A DNA stretch of 64,000 bases from positions 62,510,052 through 62,574,051 of the forward strand of contig NC_057815.1 in NCBI RefSeq assembly GCF_910594005.1, written 5' to 3'. The translations under genes were made by a program, and so were the position numbers. Source of the stretch: Cervus elaphus (Eukaryota > Chordata > Mammalia > Artiodactyla > Cervidae). How positions within the stretch are numbered: position 1 is the first letter of the stretch; each line of letters starts with the position of its first letter. Under the pieces are notes generated by a model. It ran no database searches, was not told the origin of the DNA, and worked only from the letters and a program-made list of their open reading frames with translations. Below, piece by piece: positions 12,743 to 25,913 of the stretch.

Positions 12743-14258
12743 AAGAGGTAAATCCCCTCTTATCTCATTAAGGGAAGATATCATACTTTTCCCTTTATTC
12801 CTGAGAACTTTTAACTCATTAAAAAGTAAGGCTGACCAGGACACACAAATACCTGTCTAAACCAGTGTTAAGAAATCTCACAGTTACACATCTGAGTCTT
12901 AATGGATCACTCTGAATGGCAATGTTGGGGCAAACAGAGCCCAAAGTGAAATTTGATTTCAAAGAAATAGAATTATTGCACAATTAAAAAGATTAATGAA
13001 AGCAGCTAGCCAGAAACATTTATTTAATAATTAGGTAAGATTTAAATAAAATTGTAATTCTTTAATCAATGCATTCTGTTTCTAAAGAATAGAAAGGATC
13101 ACAATGTTAAAAATAAGCTAATATATATTCTGAAAATAACTTATTTCAGTCACAATGAGAAAGAACAAGAAAATGAGTAAACATTATATTAGATTACCTT
13201 TTGTGCTAGAAGTTACAGAAGTTATCACAAATATTGTACTGTTTAATATACAATACTAATTAGGTACATTTTGTATAACTTTTTTTTTTATAGATAAAAT
13301 CCTAAATCTCATAGAATCTAGTTTACTTAATAAGAGCAAGTAGGTAGCAATACTGAAATGATAATAAAACTATAACTGTAATCCCACAAACACAAACAGA
13401 CACACACACACATAGGCCCACAGAGTTGAAATAGTCTTGACAGCAGCATAAAGGTGATCTAGGATCTCAAAAATGAGGTGTCAGTAAAAAGAATCTTTGT
13501 GTCCCTGAAAGCACAGACCTGTTTAATGAGACACTGACACAGGTTATATTTTTTAACATTTAATAGATCAAATATTTATTATTAAGTTGAGACACTTAAG
13601 ATGCTTTATACTTAATATAATTTATCTTCTGATAATGATCTTATGTATTGCACAGCTTTTATATCTATCAAGGTTACATTAATAAAATAAACACAGCATT
13701 TAGGGATGTATTCCAGGTCACACTGCCAATATGTGAAGAGACAGGACTTGAAATAAGATACTCTGGGCATAAAACTTCCACTCTTAGTACATATCATATG
13801 ATGTTTTCTTCTTAATTCCTTGACAAATAAAGGGACATAATGAGAAAAGTGAGACCCTGCTCAGGACTCATCCTTTAGTGAATGACTCCTATACTAGGTC
13901 TTTGATAACATACTAAAAATTGTTGAAAAGCTTTCCTCCCTCTTCTTAGTCACTTACTGAAAAATGATTGTAAAAATTTGGCAGAGGCAGTCCCTTGATA
14001 AATTAGTACTTTATGGGGGCATCTGTCATTTCTTTTGGGGTGTGGAAAACGGTGAATTAAGATTTTCCCTGAATGCAAACATAATATCAAGAAAAACATG
14101 ATAAAAGGCAAATCATAAACCCTATTGATGAATAATGAACAATCACACAGGAAAGACAGGAGGTTGCATGGGAAAAGGTAAGAATGGTGCAGATAAGCTC
14201 CAATGTATTAGATGTACCCATAGTATGAGACACTACAGAGAAGTGAGTGTGAGAAGGT
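12743..14258. other. 3' flank of the TRIM5/22-like pseudogene
   Basis: No gene seen. 13500-14250 is AT-rich and partly matches the TRIM34 3' flank (38220-38960), with an AATAAA on the minus strand near 13575. MIR-like traces occur at 13190-13380. A short CA repeat is at 13396-13412. Confidence 0.5.
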
Positions 14259-15971
14259 TCAAGAGTTTGGTGAGCACAGGGTCATGGGGGCATCACATTT
14301 CAAAGGACTGAAATATGGATAATTCCAATAAGGGAAAGATGAAGAGAATTTATAGATGAGAAGCCCATGGTTTGTGATGTTTAGAAATAAGAGAGTTCCA
14401 GCATTATAGTCTAGGAAAACCCCAATACGTCAGGCAGGTACACTCAGGGAGAGGATTAAAATCAAGGGATCTGAGGAGGAAAACTCATCAAAAGCATTAT
14501 ATATAGAACCATGATTTAACCCATTTTTAGTAGCCATTTTTAGGCTGGTATCTTGAGTAAATATTTTGACAAACTTCACTGATTTTAGGTGGAAATGTCA
14601 TATTATTGATAGTTTTATGGAAGTTTTTGCCATATGCCTCTATGTCCCATGTAAAATATGTTGAACCTAGACTAAGTATAGACCAGCTTTGGCTACATAT
14701 ACCCTCAGGACCCAGGTATGTTTCTCTAACACATCTACCTCCCAGTAACATCTCCCTGATGTGATAACTGGGGATCCTAATGCACAGTAATCTTCAAAGT
14801 CAACATTCTGAGATGTATTACTTTGTTCCAAATTGCAGACATATCTCACTTGTATCTGATCCTCAGAAATGGCAACATTTGGATTACTGGTGAAAGGATT
14901 CAAGGTGACCTGAACTGTAGAAAAATTACAGGGTAAGGTGAGGGCTATGATATTGTTTGATTTGTGACATTGTAAAAGGATCTATAGAATAACTTGAGTG
15001 AGAAAACATGTTTGTGTGTGTTGGGAGTGAAAATGTGAGGCTTAAAGTGAGATCTACTAGAAAACAAAAAAATTCTAAAAGATGATGAAAACAGGTGGCT
15101 TGATGACACTGTGATGTTTCCTTACCCCAGCAGTGTTGCATATCTCTCAGCTCTGAAATGATGAAAATGCATAATATTAAATATAAGCAAAGGAGTCAGC
15201 ACTGAAATGTATTTTCTTTCAGATTATGGGAAGGATTATGCTTAGGTAGTAAACCAGTGAAAGAGAGGATGAACCAAGTCCATGCTCACTCACCATAAAT
15301 ATGACCACATCATCAGCACAAAATATTTGGACTTCACTGACTCTATCCACACCTAGAAATTGGAGCCTTCTCACCATTTCCCTCCATCACAAGAATACCA
15401 CATACATCCACTTGGGTAGCACTCCTTACCATTAAGCACTCACAGTATCTCTCTCAGATCAGGAGCTTGAAATTCTCTTTTGTTCCTTGGAAAAAGTTTT
15501 TGGCTTTGCAATGAAGTTCTCACTCCTGGAGAAAATAAAAATTGGCCCACACCTGTCTACTTATCTCTCTAAAACCACTGACTTGCAATGTTTTCACCCC
15601 TTTGATGCACTAGAATGGTCTTCCCTGGAGACCCTGGGAAAGGATAGAGTGGATGACTGACACCTTGGAGACAGGAGAAATGAGCTCATGGCCACCTTCT
15701 TGTCTGCCATGGGAAGGTCTTGACTGTCAGAAGGAAAGTTTCTTCCTTCCAAAATGAAATCATTAACTACTCCCTATCACCATTAGATTATACGAATTAT
15801 ATGAAATAATACATTTATCAAAATGAATCATCCATACCTAAAAATTTTAACTTGTGGAAAAGTAACTGCATAAATATGTGTTCTGAGGGAGATTTCAGAA
15901 ACAGTTTGCAGAAGCTGGCTCCTGAGTGTTTGCAATATATTTGGTATAAGAACATACTGTCTAAAAAGTCC

Positions 15972-16469
15972 TCATGTCTTCAAAGGAGGCTCCCTAATAT
16001 GAAGGACCTCAGAATGCCCTGAGATTTCACGATCACTGGAAATAATTACAAACCCTGGGGAAAAAGACAGTATGAACACTAAATGAAGAGTGGTCAGAAT
16101 TGTATGTGCTTGTAAAGATCTTGATGCTGCCATGTAGGTGTGCAAATTCAAACACAAGGATGCTCTTTCCATTCTGGCTTCTAGAGTATGTGACAAAGAT
16201 GGGTCAATGATTTGTAGCAAGGCAAGATATTCCTTAAGATTCATGTCTGTTTTTGGAAATCTGTATAGAAAGTTATAGAAGGACCTGATCTCTTCCATAC
16301 CCAGGGGAAAATTTACATACAAAGAAACTGTCTCCAATTCTAGGTGTTTGGCAGGTAAAAAAGATTCAACTTTTCCATCATAAGTCAAGCACATACTAAA
16401 TATGGGAACCTGAGTTGCACAGTGACACAGAGTGTGAATTAAATTTATGAAATAATGGCGACTTGACAT
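15972..16469 (-). other. 165-codon open frame in pseudogene intron 5, unrecognised
   Basis: Opens MSSRHYFINL and lies between the 23-nt exon and the linker exon. No domain is recognised, and the partly matching DNA in TRIM34 intron 5 (41030-41260) is full of stops in this frame. Probably chance; listed because it is the longest unexplained frame in the window. Confidence 0.25.
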
Positions 16470-16822
16470 CCCAAAGGTTTATTCCTAACAGTGACACTGA
16501 CCCAAACTCTGCAACTTCTTACAACCAAATTTCTCTACTGTAGTATCTGATCCATTCTCAATGTTTATAGCACAATCTAGTCATGATTTCTGAACAGAAG
16601 TTTAAAGCAAATCTATGCTCTGTTTTTGTGTCCTGAGCATGGTTTTATCTTAAGTAACCATCAGATAACTAGTAGCTTTACATAATGTTATCAGTACAAA
16701 ATGACCATCTCTGGTTTCCCACACTTACCTTTTCATGATGGCATTCACATCCTAGTGAGAAAAGAAGACATGAGTCAAGAAGTAATAGCTTATTCTCATC
16801 CCCATCAGTCCTGATTGTGGGA

Positions 16823-17751
16823 CTAGAGATGGTCTCCATGTATCAGCCGAAAAGTAAAAACAAGAGTGCAGCCGGTCATTCCAGAAGACTCATGTGATGT
16901 TGTCAAGTTTCCAAGAAAGGTAAAAAAGCCCCAACACTGATGGAAGCAAGAGGCTTCTGTTATCTGGAGATTAGACATATTTATGGGAAAAACAAGAGAC
17001 CTGTAACTCTGGTGACCCGTGAGATGATTTGAAGAAATCATGGTTCTTTCATTTATTCAACAAAACTGAAGTGATGTATTATTGTAAGCCAAGCATTAAA
17101 CTAGGTTTTGGAGAATCAAACATGAAAATATAATCCTAATATTCCTTGAGTCATTTATATGGCTTTTGTTGAGGATATAAGCAAACAAATGTATTAATAT
17201 AGGTGTTTTTAGGTCTTGCTCTTCTTATTTTACACACTACCTATTAGTGACATCTTCCACTCCTTTAAATTCAGCATACACACATAAGCAGTTGGTTTCC
17301 AGTTCTTTATTGTTACTCAGCTTTGTCTTTTAAATACATATTAATATATTCATTAGTAAATGAGCCAAAGGAATCAGTAATTTTGAATGTCTAATATGTA
17401 ACATTATTCACCAACCAAGTTGTCTCCTCTTTTACTCCATTTTCATAATGTTACCAGTACGTACTCACTGTCCAAAAACTAGAGCATTTTCCTGCACTTT
17501 AGTCTCTACTGAGTCTGTTTAATCAGATCCTTAATATTTTTTAGCCATCTAACCTCCTTATCACATTTAATGTTTTTATTTCTTTGAACTGGTATGTACC
17601 ACTGTATTTAATCTCTTTTACTTCAGATTTATTTCCTTTATGTCACCAAAAACTAGGACAACATCTCAGTCTCAAAGGAAAAAAAGATTCCCTCTGCATT
17701 ATGGCTATTTTGTGTATGTGACAAAAATCAAATTAAAGTAGAATAGAGAAA
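16823..17751. other. Intron 4 sequence, no feature recognised
   Basis: AT-rich single-copy-looking DNA within the pseudogene; no coding signal or repeat that I recognise. Confidence 0.4.
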
Positions 17752-17945
17752 GAATTCCAGGTGGTATTAGTGGTAAGAATCTGCCTGCAATGTAGGAGGC
17801 ACAGAAGGCTAGGGTCAAAGATTCCCCTGGAGAAGAAATGGCAACCCACTCCAGTATTCCTCCCTGGAGAATCTCATGGACAGAGGAGTCTGGTGGGCTA
17901 CAGTCCATGGGGTCCCAAAGAACCAGCATGACTTAGCACACACGG
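17752..17945 (+). mobile_element. Bov-tA type SINE
   Basis: tRNA-like head (GGTAAGAATCTGCCTGCAAT) plus the BovA body (GGCAACCCACTCCAGTATTC to GTCCATGGGGTC). Confidence 0.85.
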
Positions 17946-18289
17946 AGCACAAAGAATAAAGGATGGGGTGGAGGCGATTGCAGTTTTAATTTTAGTTTAC
18001 TTTGAAACTCAAATATTGTCCTCAGAATCTGATCTGTGTCTTCCTCCAATTCTATTTATTCAATCTACATTGACTGTTTCCCTCAGTTTCTGAAGGAAAC
18101 ATAAACTTCCTGATTAAACTCTTGAAGTTCTTGTCCAGTTATAGCAAAACATTTGAATGTCTTCAGCCCTTAGCCTATAGGATCAGATGCCAATATTAAA
18201 AGCACCACTGCGTAGTTGCTGGAAGGAAATGAAGCCATGCTGCAGGAATTTCTATTTTTACTGAAACTAAGCTGATATTAATCTGAAGT

Positions 18290-19960
18290 AGAACAGGATA
18301 GGACAGGAAATACATTGAAATTACTGGAGCAACCACCAAGTAAAAGCTAAAGAAATACAATGAGAAAATAGGAAAACAAAATTTTACATAAGAAATACCT
18401 GTTTAACACAAAAGAAGGTAATTAAGGAGAAAAAGAAAAATGAAAACTACAGTAGCCCAATAGAAGGCAAACACCAAAATACTAAATTTAAATATAAATG
18501 TATCAATAATAGCATTAAATGTCATGTGTTAATGCCTCAATTGAAATTAGAAATTGTTGACCTGGATAACAAGAAAAATTCAAATACTGCTATTTATAAG
18601 AGACATAATCAAAGCACAAAAGGACAAAAGTAAAAGAGATTACATGCAAGCAGTAATCAAAAAACAGGTCAAACATTTATATTAATATTAAACAAGATAG
18701 ACTTTAAGATAAATGTTATGAGAGAATGAGAGGGAAATGTTATGATAAAAAGTTCAGTACATTAAACAAATATTCCAATTATAAATGTAAATGCACCTAA
18801 CAGCAGAGCTTCAAAGTATTCAAAGCAAAAATAAAAGGAGAAATACATGATTCCATAATAACAGTTTCAGATTTCAATAGCTCAGTCTCAATAATGAGAG
18901 AACAGCCTATATGGAAAACCATCAAATTTATAGAAGACATGCATTATATTATCAACCAAATTGACCTAAGTGACAACTACAACCATATTACCCAATGAAT
19001 GAGGAACACATCATGTTTTTAAATTCATAGCAAAAATTTTTCTGAACATCCAGTATCTTAGGTCATAAACAAATGTCAATAAACTTAAAAGTTTGAACTA
19101 ATGAAAAGCATACTTCTCTGATTACCACAGAATTACAGCTGAAATCCAGAGCAGAAGTGAAATTCAAAAATGACCAAGCATTTTGCCATTAACACCACAC
19201 TTTAAAATATCCAAGTTTTAACAAACAAACCAAAAAAGAAAACTGCAAAGAAAATTTGCGAATAACTTGAATTGAGTAAAGATTAAAGCTAAACAATCAA
19301 AATGTATAAAATATGATTAATTAAATGCACTTATATCATTAAACACTATATCAGAAGAAATGGTCTCAAATCAGTGATCTACGTTTCCAATTCAAGAAAC
19401 TAAGAAAGAAGAGTAAATTAAACTAGCACTCGCACACACACACACACATGCACACACAAATACATCTACACACACAGAGAGAAAACGGTAAATGTAAGTG
19501 TAGAAATAAATAAATAATAAAAGCTTTAAAATAGACAAAATAGCCAAAGAATATGTTTTTTAAATCAATAAATTAACAAAACATAACTAAATGCTGATCA
19601 AGAAAAAAGTGAAAAAGCAAATTACCAAAATCAGGCATAAAAGAGGAGACATTACTGTGAATATTGCAGAAATTTAGGGGATAATAAAGAATCACTATAC
19701 CTAATTTTATGCCTACAAACCATACAACTTAGAATAGACAAATCCATACAAAGAGATACAAAAACTGACTCCAGGATTGTAAAAGATCTAAATAATCCTA
19801 AAACAAGTAAAATATTTTAAACACTTTAAATAAGAAATAACCAGAGTGAGATAGTTTCTCTAGTGAATTCCATTGAATATTTAAAGAATAAATAAGAATC
19901 TTTCAAAAATTTTCTTCAGAAACAGAGAAAGTGGGAAAAAAAATCTCAACAGGTTGAGGA
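18290..19960 (+). mobile_element. Old L1 ORF2 fragment in pseudogene intron 4
   Basis: A-rich + strand sequence typical of L1 ORF2 with many stops. Contains a CA repeat (about 19430-19460). A similarly placed, same-strand L1 lies in TRIM34 intron 4 (41770-42700). Confidence 0.6.
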
Positions 19961-22762
19961 GAAAAAAAAAGCCTCTTGTCATCTGAAATGAATTTGTCTG
20001 TGGCAAAGCTGGAACATGTAGAGGGATCTGATAAGTGCTGAATACTAGATCGCAGATAACAGGAGCCTTTAGAAAACCATCAAACACAGTTAATTTTCTC
20101 TCCACAAAGTTCTGCACTGAATATTTTATTCTTAAAAAAGAATAAAAATTTCCCTTGTTATTCCTGCGTTAGATTCCTGCATTAACTTATTCTTACAGCC
20201 TCTGAAATAGAGGAAGGGAAGGGGGACTGTAGGTTCAAAAGCAACCTTAGTGACAACAGCAGAAAGACACAGCAACACAGAAGAGAAGGAAATTTTCTCT
20301 TCATTTCCCTCATGTCTCAGATGCTGAGGCTTCTTCCCCAGTCTTACCTGCATCATCTCAATGGTTGACCTCTGCAACTGATGCTCCATGTATGAGATGA
20401 GCTCGCTCACAAACTGGTTCTGCTGGACTAGCTTATTCTCAGAGTCAGCCAGGTTATGTAGACCAGCTTCTTCCTCAGTCTTCAGATTTTGCAGTTACTT
20501 CAGCTTCTCACTGTCCAGGATCTCTCTCAGTTTTTAAAACTCTGTCTGAATATTTTCTCTTTCATGCTGTATTAGATTCTTCAGGAATGAGGAAAGAGAG
20601 AGAGAGGAGGAGGAACATTTCTTGGGGAACATAACTTTTCCTGTTGTTTTTTTTTTCCTCTCCATCACATTTCAAAATAATGGCCTCAAGTCTGCATTAC
20701 TGAGGTCAACTCTGAGTCCAAATGGAATTTTGGGAGATATGACTTGGACATTACACAGCTGTCCGGGACACTTGTGCCTCCTTGGATTGCTCCTGACCCC
20801 TTCCCTCCACCATCTGCCAAAAAGCTGACACTGAGGGTGAACCAAGAACCATTACCAGGTGTCTCCCCAAGACTAATAGATAGGACAGGAATGGGTATGA
20901 AATTCCCTAATCATCCTCACAAGAGAGTCCCTCTATATGAATACCTCCCTTCCACTATCTATGTTCATTTGTGATATATTCACTTTTCAGCACTCGTTCC
21001 TATCAGGGAAAGGACAAAGAAAAGGACAAGTCAAATGACATAGCTATCAGGGAACAAAGAAAAGGCAGCTCCTTGTGACCAATCCAAGGTCTTGCCCAGA
21101 TGTCTAACTTCTTCAGGAAGTATCTCCTCATACCTTCCAGGTAGAAATCTCTTCTTGAATTTCATCTTCCAACATCTCAACTTTCTGCTGTTCCCACTTT
21201 AGTCTCTGCAAAGATTCCTGGAGTTTCCCCTGTGAGAAAAGAATCACACCAGAGTCAATCTATGGGCTATCTCACCATCACTATAGAGGATAAATGAGGA
21301 AAGATTGAGTCTGATTTCCAAGGAGAATAGACTTTACAGAAACTGAGAGCAACATTTAGAATCTGTGATGTGGAAAGAAAAATTTGAGGTAGAATATGTG
21401 TCCTTTATGACTCAAACAGTAAAAGTCACTATACACTTGCCAAGAGAAGATTGATTTCTTTTATTCTGGAAGAAATCTGATCCTGCAGCAGGGAAACATC
21501 TTACACATTAATCCAGCAAGTGTCTTAGTTACTCCTCCGGTTCAAAGGGGTAATGGGAGCTTCTCCTAGGTACCAGATCTCCATGTATTAACACAAGGAA
21601 CATGAATGTCTACTTCTGGCTAAGAGTCTGCACATAGAGTTAAAACGTTATAATTGGGGGAATGCACAGAAATGTTTCTCTGACATCAGAAGGTGGGCAT
21701 AAGAAGAGAAGAGATCATAGGTCTCAGGTTCTTGATGGCCAAGTAATTAAACCCTAATGCAAAATAGACATTTCCCCTAAATTACCGCTTTCTTACCAGT
21801 CTTCCCTCTCTTTTGGCCTCTTACCTGGTACTTCTGGACAACCTCCTCCATGAGGAATGTGTGGTGACTACAGTGCTCCTGAGACCACTCACAAAGTCAG
21901 CAAATGACCTTCCCATCTTTCTCATAGAAGAGCAGGAATTTCTCTCTTGCTCCTCCAGGCTCACCTTGAAATCTCTGAACCTCTCTACTTACATTGGCGA
22001 GGTGCCAATTAGGCCTCAGGTTTCCAAGCTCGTGACTGGTTCTGCACACAGAGCAGCTACACTCTTTCTTTTGCTTGATCATGGACCCCCCTTGTTGTTT
22101 GCACTGATGCAAGCGCTTTTTTTGCACCAAGTGTGACCATAGTTAAGGCTCAGGGGTTCTGTCAGAAGCTTCAGGCAAATGGGGCAAGTCATCTCCTCCT
22201 GTAGGTTCACCAGTTTTCCTGAAGCCACAGTAACTGTCCCCCTGCTCCTACCCATCCTGACTTCTGAGGGTTCTCTTGTCCACAGATCCTTGTGTAATTG
22301 GGAAAGATAATTGGGGTAGAGTTAAGAAAGGTAGAAATACATGATATCAGTTGCTGCTTATAAATCAAATACAGGCCAAGGTTAAATTACTGAAGGATAT
22401 AAAAAGAAACATGCAAAAACAAGGATCCCAGTGACCTGGCCAAAAGAACATTTCATAATAATGTTAAATACTTTACTATCAGTTCATAGTTTGTATCATG
22501 TGGCAAATTCCATACGTATCTGTGCAGTGATTCTTGCTATTTAATTTTACTAAACAAAAGTTGTCCTGATACGTTTTCTACTAAGATACTTTATGACCCG
22601 CCATCCATCCTACTTTTTCTTTCCCATGCCCAGGAAGCATCCTCGATATAAAAAAGCTGAAAACACTTAAAGCCTTTGGGTTTTTATATCCACTCTTCTC
22701 TCAGCATTGGATGCTGCCACTGATACCAGTATCACTCTTATACCTCAGTAAACTCTCTCCTA

Positions 22763-23081
22763 ACCAGTCAATCCTATAGGATATCAGTCCTGAATATTCA
22801 CTGGAAAGACTGATGCGGAAGCTGAAGCTCCAGTACTTTAGCCACCTGAGGCAAAGAACTGACTCATTGGAAAAGACTCTGATGCTGGGAAAGATTGAAG
22901 GCAAGAGGAGAAGGGAACGGCAGAGGATGAGGTGGCTGGATGGCATCATAGACTTGATGGGCATGAGTTTGAGCAAGCTCCAGGAGTTGGCAATGGACAG
23001 GGAAGCCTGGAGAGCTGCAGCCCACGGGGTCGCAAAGAGTCAGACAGGACTGAGTGACTGATCGGAACTGAACTGAACTGA
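22763..23081 (+). mobile_element. BovB 3' fragment
   Basis: Encodes the BovB C-terminal LKLQYFSHLRQRTDSLEKTL motif and ends with the GAACTGAACTGAACTG tail. Confidence 0.9.
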
Positions 23082-23177
23082 AATTCGCTCCTCATATATT
23101 CTCTCATCAAAAAGACTTGATCTAAGTTACTTACATTGTAACCACTGCCATCATTTGCTGTAGATTTACAATGATTT

Positions 23178-23487
23178 CCAGGCTTCCCTGGCAGCTCAGC
23201 TGGTAAAGAATCTGCCTGCAATGCAGGAGACCCTGTTCAATTCCTAAGTAGGGAAGATCCCCTGGAGAAGGGATAGGCTACCCACTCCAGTATTCTTAGG
23301 CTTCCCTTATAGCTCAGCTGGTAAAGAATCCACCTGAAATGTGGGACACCTGGGTTCCATCCCTGGGTTGGGAAAATCCCTGGAGAAGGGAATGGCTACC
23401 CACTCCAGAATTCTGGCTAGGAGAATTCCATGGACTGTGTAGTCCATGAGATTGCAAAGAGTCAGACGTGACTGAGCAATTTTCACA
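23178..23487 (+). mobile_element. BovA2 (dimeric) SINE
   Basis: Two successive BovA units, each starting GGCTTCCCT...CAGCTGGTAAAGAATC. Flanked by perfect 11-bp duplications TACAATGATTT (23167-23177, 23488-23498). Confidence 0.9.
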
Positions 23488-24429
23488 TACAATGATTTTC
23501 CATTTCATCATGACATAACATATGACAATGTGTTTGTAGACACATAAGAGAAAATCCTTTATCTGATGTGTAAATGGAGATGATAACTTACAATAATCAT
23601 GTATCTTCAATACACAAAATTAGGTTGAACCTAATATATTAGGGGTCCTCCTTCAGAGACCTATCTTCTACCCCAATGAGTATAAGAAAAGAAAAGAGAT
23701 TTCAGGAACCTAGTTAATACTCAGAGCAATGGGTAATATGGAAATGAAGAAATAGAAACCAACTGGGAACTTCTGCAAAATCTTTACTATGTAAACAGTG
23801 ATTTCACCTTGGCCTGAAAATATGTCAAGGATATTGATAGGAATCTAACTATGTATTTGTATGAGGATGGTGGAGAAGGAGTTAGTATAAATAGATCCAT
23901 AGGATCACAGAAGTCAGATATCTAAAAGCATATAAACACTGATGAAATGAATATCAATCCTAAGGAAAAAATCCTCAAAATATTAGGCCAGATCATTCAA
24001 TTAATTATCACTGATGAAGAATTGCTTGCTGGTAACAGGGCTAATATCTATACAAAGTAAGATGCATCTAAAAAGAGGACTTAAATCACTGTGCACTTGA
24101 CATTCACCTGGAAAGCAACAATAAATCAAACTTTAGTCATATGTTTGTATATATATTTCCTATATATCTATATATTCATACAAGAGCAGGTGTAAAAAAT
24201 GCTAGTATAGAGACATACATGTTAGATTTTAAATAATGGGGTAAATAGGGATTATCCAAATATTTCCACTAGGAAACATAAGGGTTGAACTTAAAGTTGA
24301 GGAAGAAGAAAGAAATATGCAATGAGAAAGTGGAAAAATGTTTAGGTGGAGGAAACGATCTGTTCCTAGAAGACATAACATCTTACATAGGTTACTAAAT
24401 GCCTGTACCATTGGTGGGCAGAAAACTGC

Positions 24430-24620
24430 TCGGATTTTGGTGGTGGCTCAGTTTGTAAAGAATCTGCTGCAATGCAAGAGACCCTAGTTCCATCATGGGT
24501 TGGGAAGATTCCTTAACCCACTCCAGTATTCTTGCCTGGAGAATTCCATGGGCAGAGTGGGCTACAATCCACGGGGTTGCAAAGAGTTGGAAATGACTTA
24601 GCGATTAACACTTTCACTTG
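24430..24620 (+). mobile_element. Bov-tA SINE
   Basis: Head GGTGGCTCAGTTTGTAAAGAATC, body to GGGGTTGCAAAGAGTTGG; partly deleted. Confidence 0.85.
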
Positions 24621-25131
24621 GTATCACAAGAGGCGGAAGTGACATTAAATATGATACTTCCTAAAATATGTTACATTTAGGAGCCCAGCACTGTGAGTCA
24701 GGAGAAGTTATTAATGTTTTGTCATCAGGGAAGAGTAGGGGCATGACCAGCTATGTCCTTGGGCTGTGAGATGTTGGATAGACACAGAGTGAAATTGGGA
24801 AGATCAGGTAGGATGCAGGCACAACTCCTCAGGAGAGAGATGATGATAGCTGGAGGGACAGGATAATGAAGGAAAGGCAGGGCAGCAGATAAAAGTAAGA
24901 GAGAAGAGCAGGTAAGAGGACAAGATTGGGAGTTGGATGAGATATGTGCAAACAGGGTTAACATCAGTTTTGGACTCCATCCTGTAAAGATAATATTGAA
25001 TTACTACTCTTCTAAGTGTGTGTGCACGTGTCTTTTATTTTCTGGGAAACCTACAACAAAGTGGAAGGTCAGCAGTCAAGGCCACATTACTGATAGCAAA
25101 ATTAGTCTGAGGTAAAGTGCATTTCCTAGAG

Positions 25132-25245
25132 GAGGGTGCAGCAACCCACTCCAGTATTCTTGCCTGGAAAATCCCATGGACAGAGGAGCCTGGTGGGCTA
25201 CAGTCCATAGGGTCACATAGAGTCGGACATGACTGGAGCAACTTT
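25132..25245 (+). mobile_element. BovA monomer fragment
   Basis: BovA body CCCACTCCAGTATTCTTGCC to GAGTCGGACATGACTG, absent from copy A. Confidence 0.8.
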
Positions 25246-25913
25246 GCATGCAAAGTGCATTTGGAGGTAGGAAGACTTTATATAGACCTTGAATGCCAGT
25301 TGGTAAGCACACATCTTATTTTTCACAAGAGGATTGTGACTCTTATCAACAAATATGTCTCTTTTGTGCCCCTGGAAGCTAGTGTTCACAGTCTTTTGCA
25401 AGGTAATCAGTACTTTGTAGCACTAGGTTTATCCTACCTATGAGAATGTCACATATATCCAATCTAGTTTGGTTCCTTACAAAGCTGAGATGATGGAGAT
25501 GTCATACCTCCCATAAGGACCGTTTCTGAGAGCTCACCTGAAACGCTCATGCTCAGTGATGTATCTTTCTGTCCTAATACCTCCAGCTAAGCTTAGTAAA
25601 CCTGATATCTCATGCCTTATCAGGTCAAGTGGGTGGCATTTGTGATCCAGATTGGAAACCACTGCTGGAGGTCAGTCAGATGGAGTATCACAGAGTGGTA
25701 ACACAGTGAATCTCATTCCTCAACCTGGATTCTCTATGGCCCTGTAATTATAGTCTAGACTCAAAAGTTCTGTCAGGGGCTTGAGAAAATGGGGCTGGAA
25801 GCAATAAAGGAAAATAAAGAAGATCTCAAAAGATAGTCCATGTCTCGATGGTTGCCAAAGTTTGATGACAAAAGTTTAAGCTCTCCAATATAAGACAAAC
25901 AGTAAGTTGCTGT

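Larger units (their letters stand above)
14259..22228 (-). pseudogene. TRIM5/TRIM22-clade pseudogene, full exon set, unprocessed
   Basis: Coding-exon equivalents on the minus strand: 22228-21825 (RING/B-box), 21229-21134 (96 nt), 20578-20348 (231 nt), 16751-16729 (23 nt), 15525-15430, 15152-15126 (27 nt), 14914-14259 (SPRY). Introns and most splice sites persist, so it is a duplicated gene and not a retrocopy. Defects: initiator ATG is GTG (22228); the third RING cysteine is tyrosine; a frameshift lies just before the distal RING cysteines; a TGA replaces the tryptophan after the B-box VIC. There are TAA codons at 20536-20534 and 20497-20495, a frameshift and TGA (15442-15440) in the linker exon, and frameshifts plus a TGA (14432-14430) in the SPRY. 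The 96-, 23- and 27-nt exons stay open. The linker (KPKTF..., APDL) and C-terminus (NITNHG, MTLCSP) resemble TRIM5, while NVAISEDQ and SRYQP resemble TRIM22 or TRIM6. Hence a clade-level call only. Exon 1 is probably at 31346. Confidence 0.85.

Noticed and set aside
22862..23061. Repeated short units suggesting an array or CRISPR
   Set aside because: Similarity comes from dispersed BovB/BovA copies; there is no regular repeat-spacer pattern, and this is a mammalian nuclear genome.
23181..23345. tRNA-like sequences with box B motifs
   Set aside because: They are heads of Bov-tA/BovA2 and CHR SINEs, not tRNA genes.
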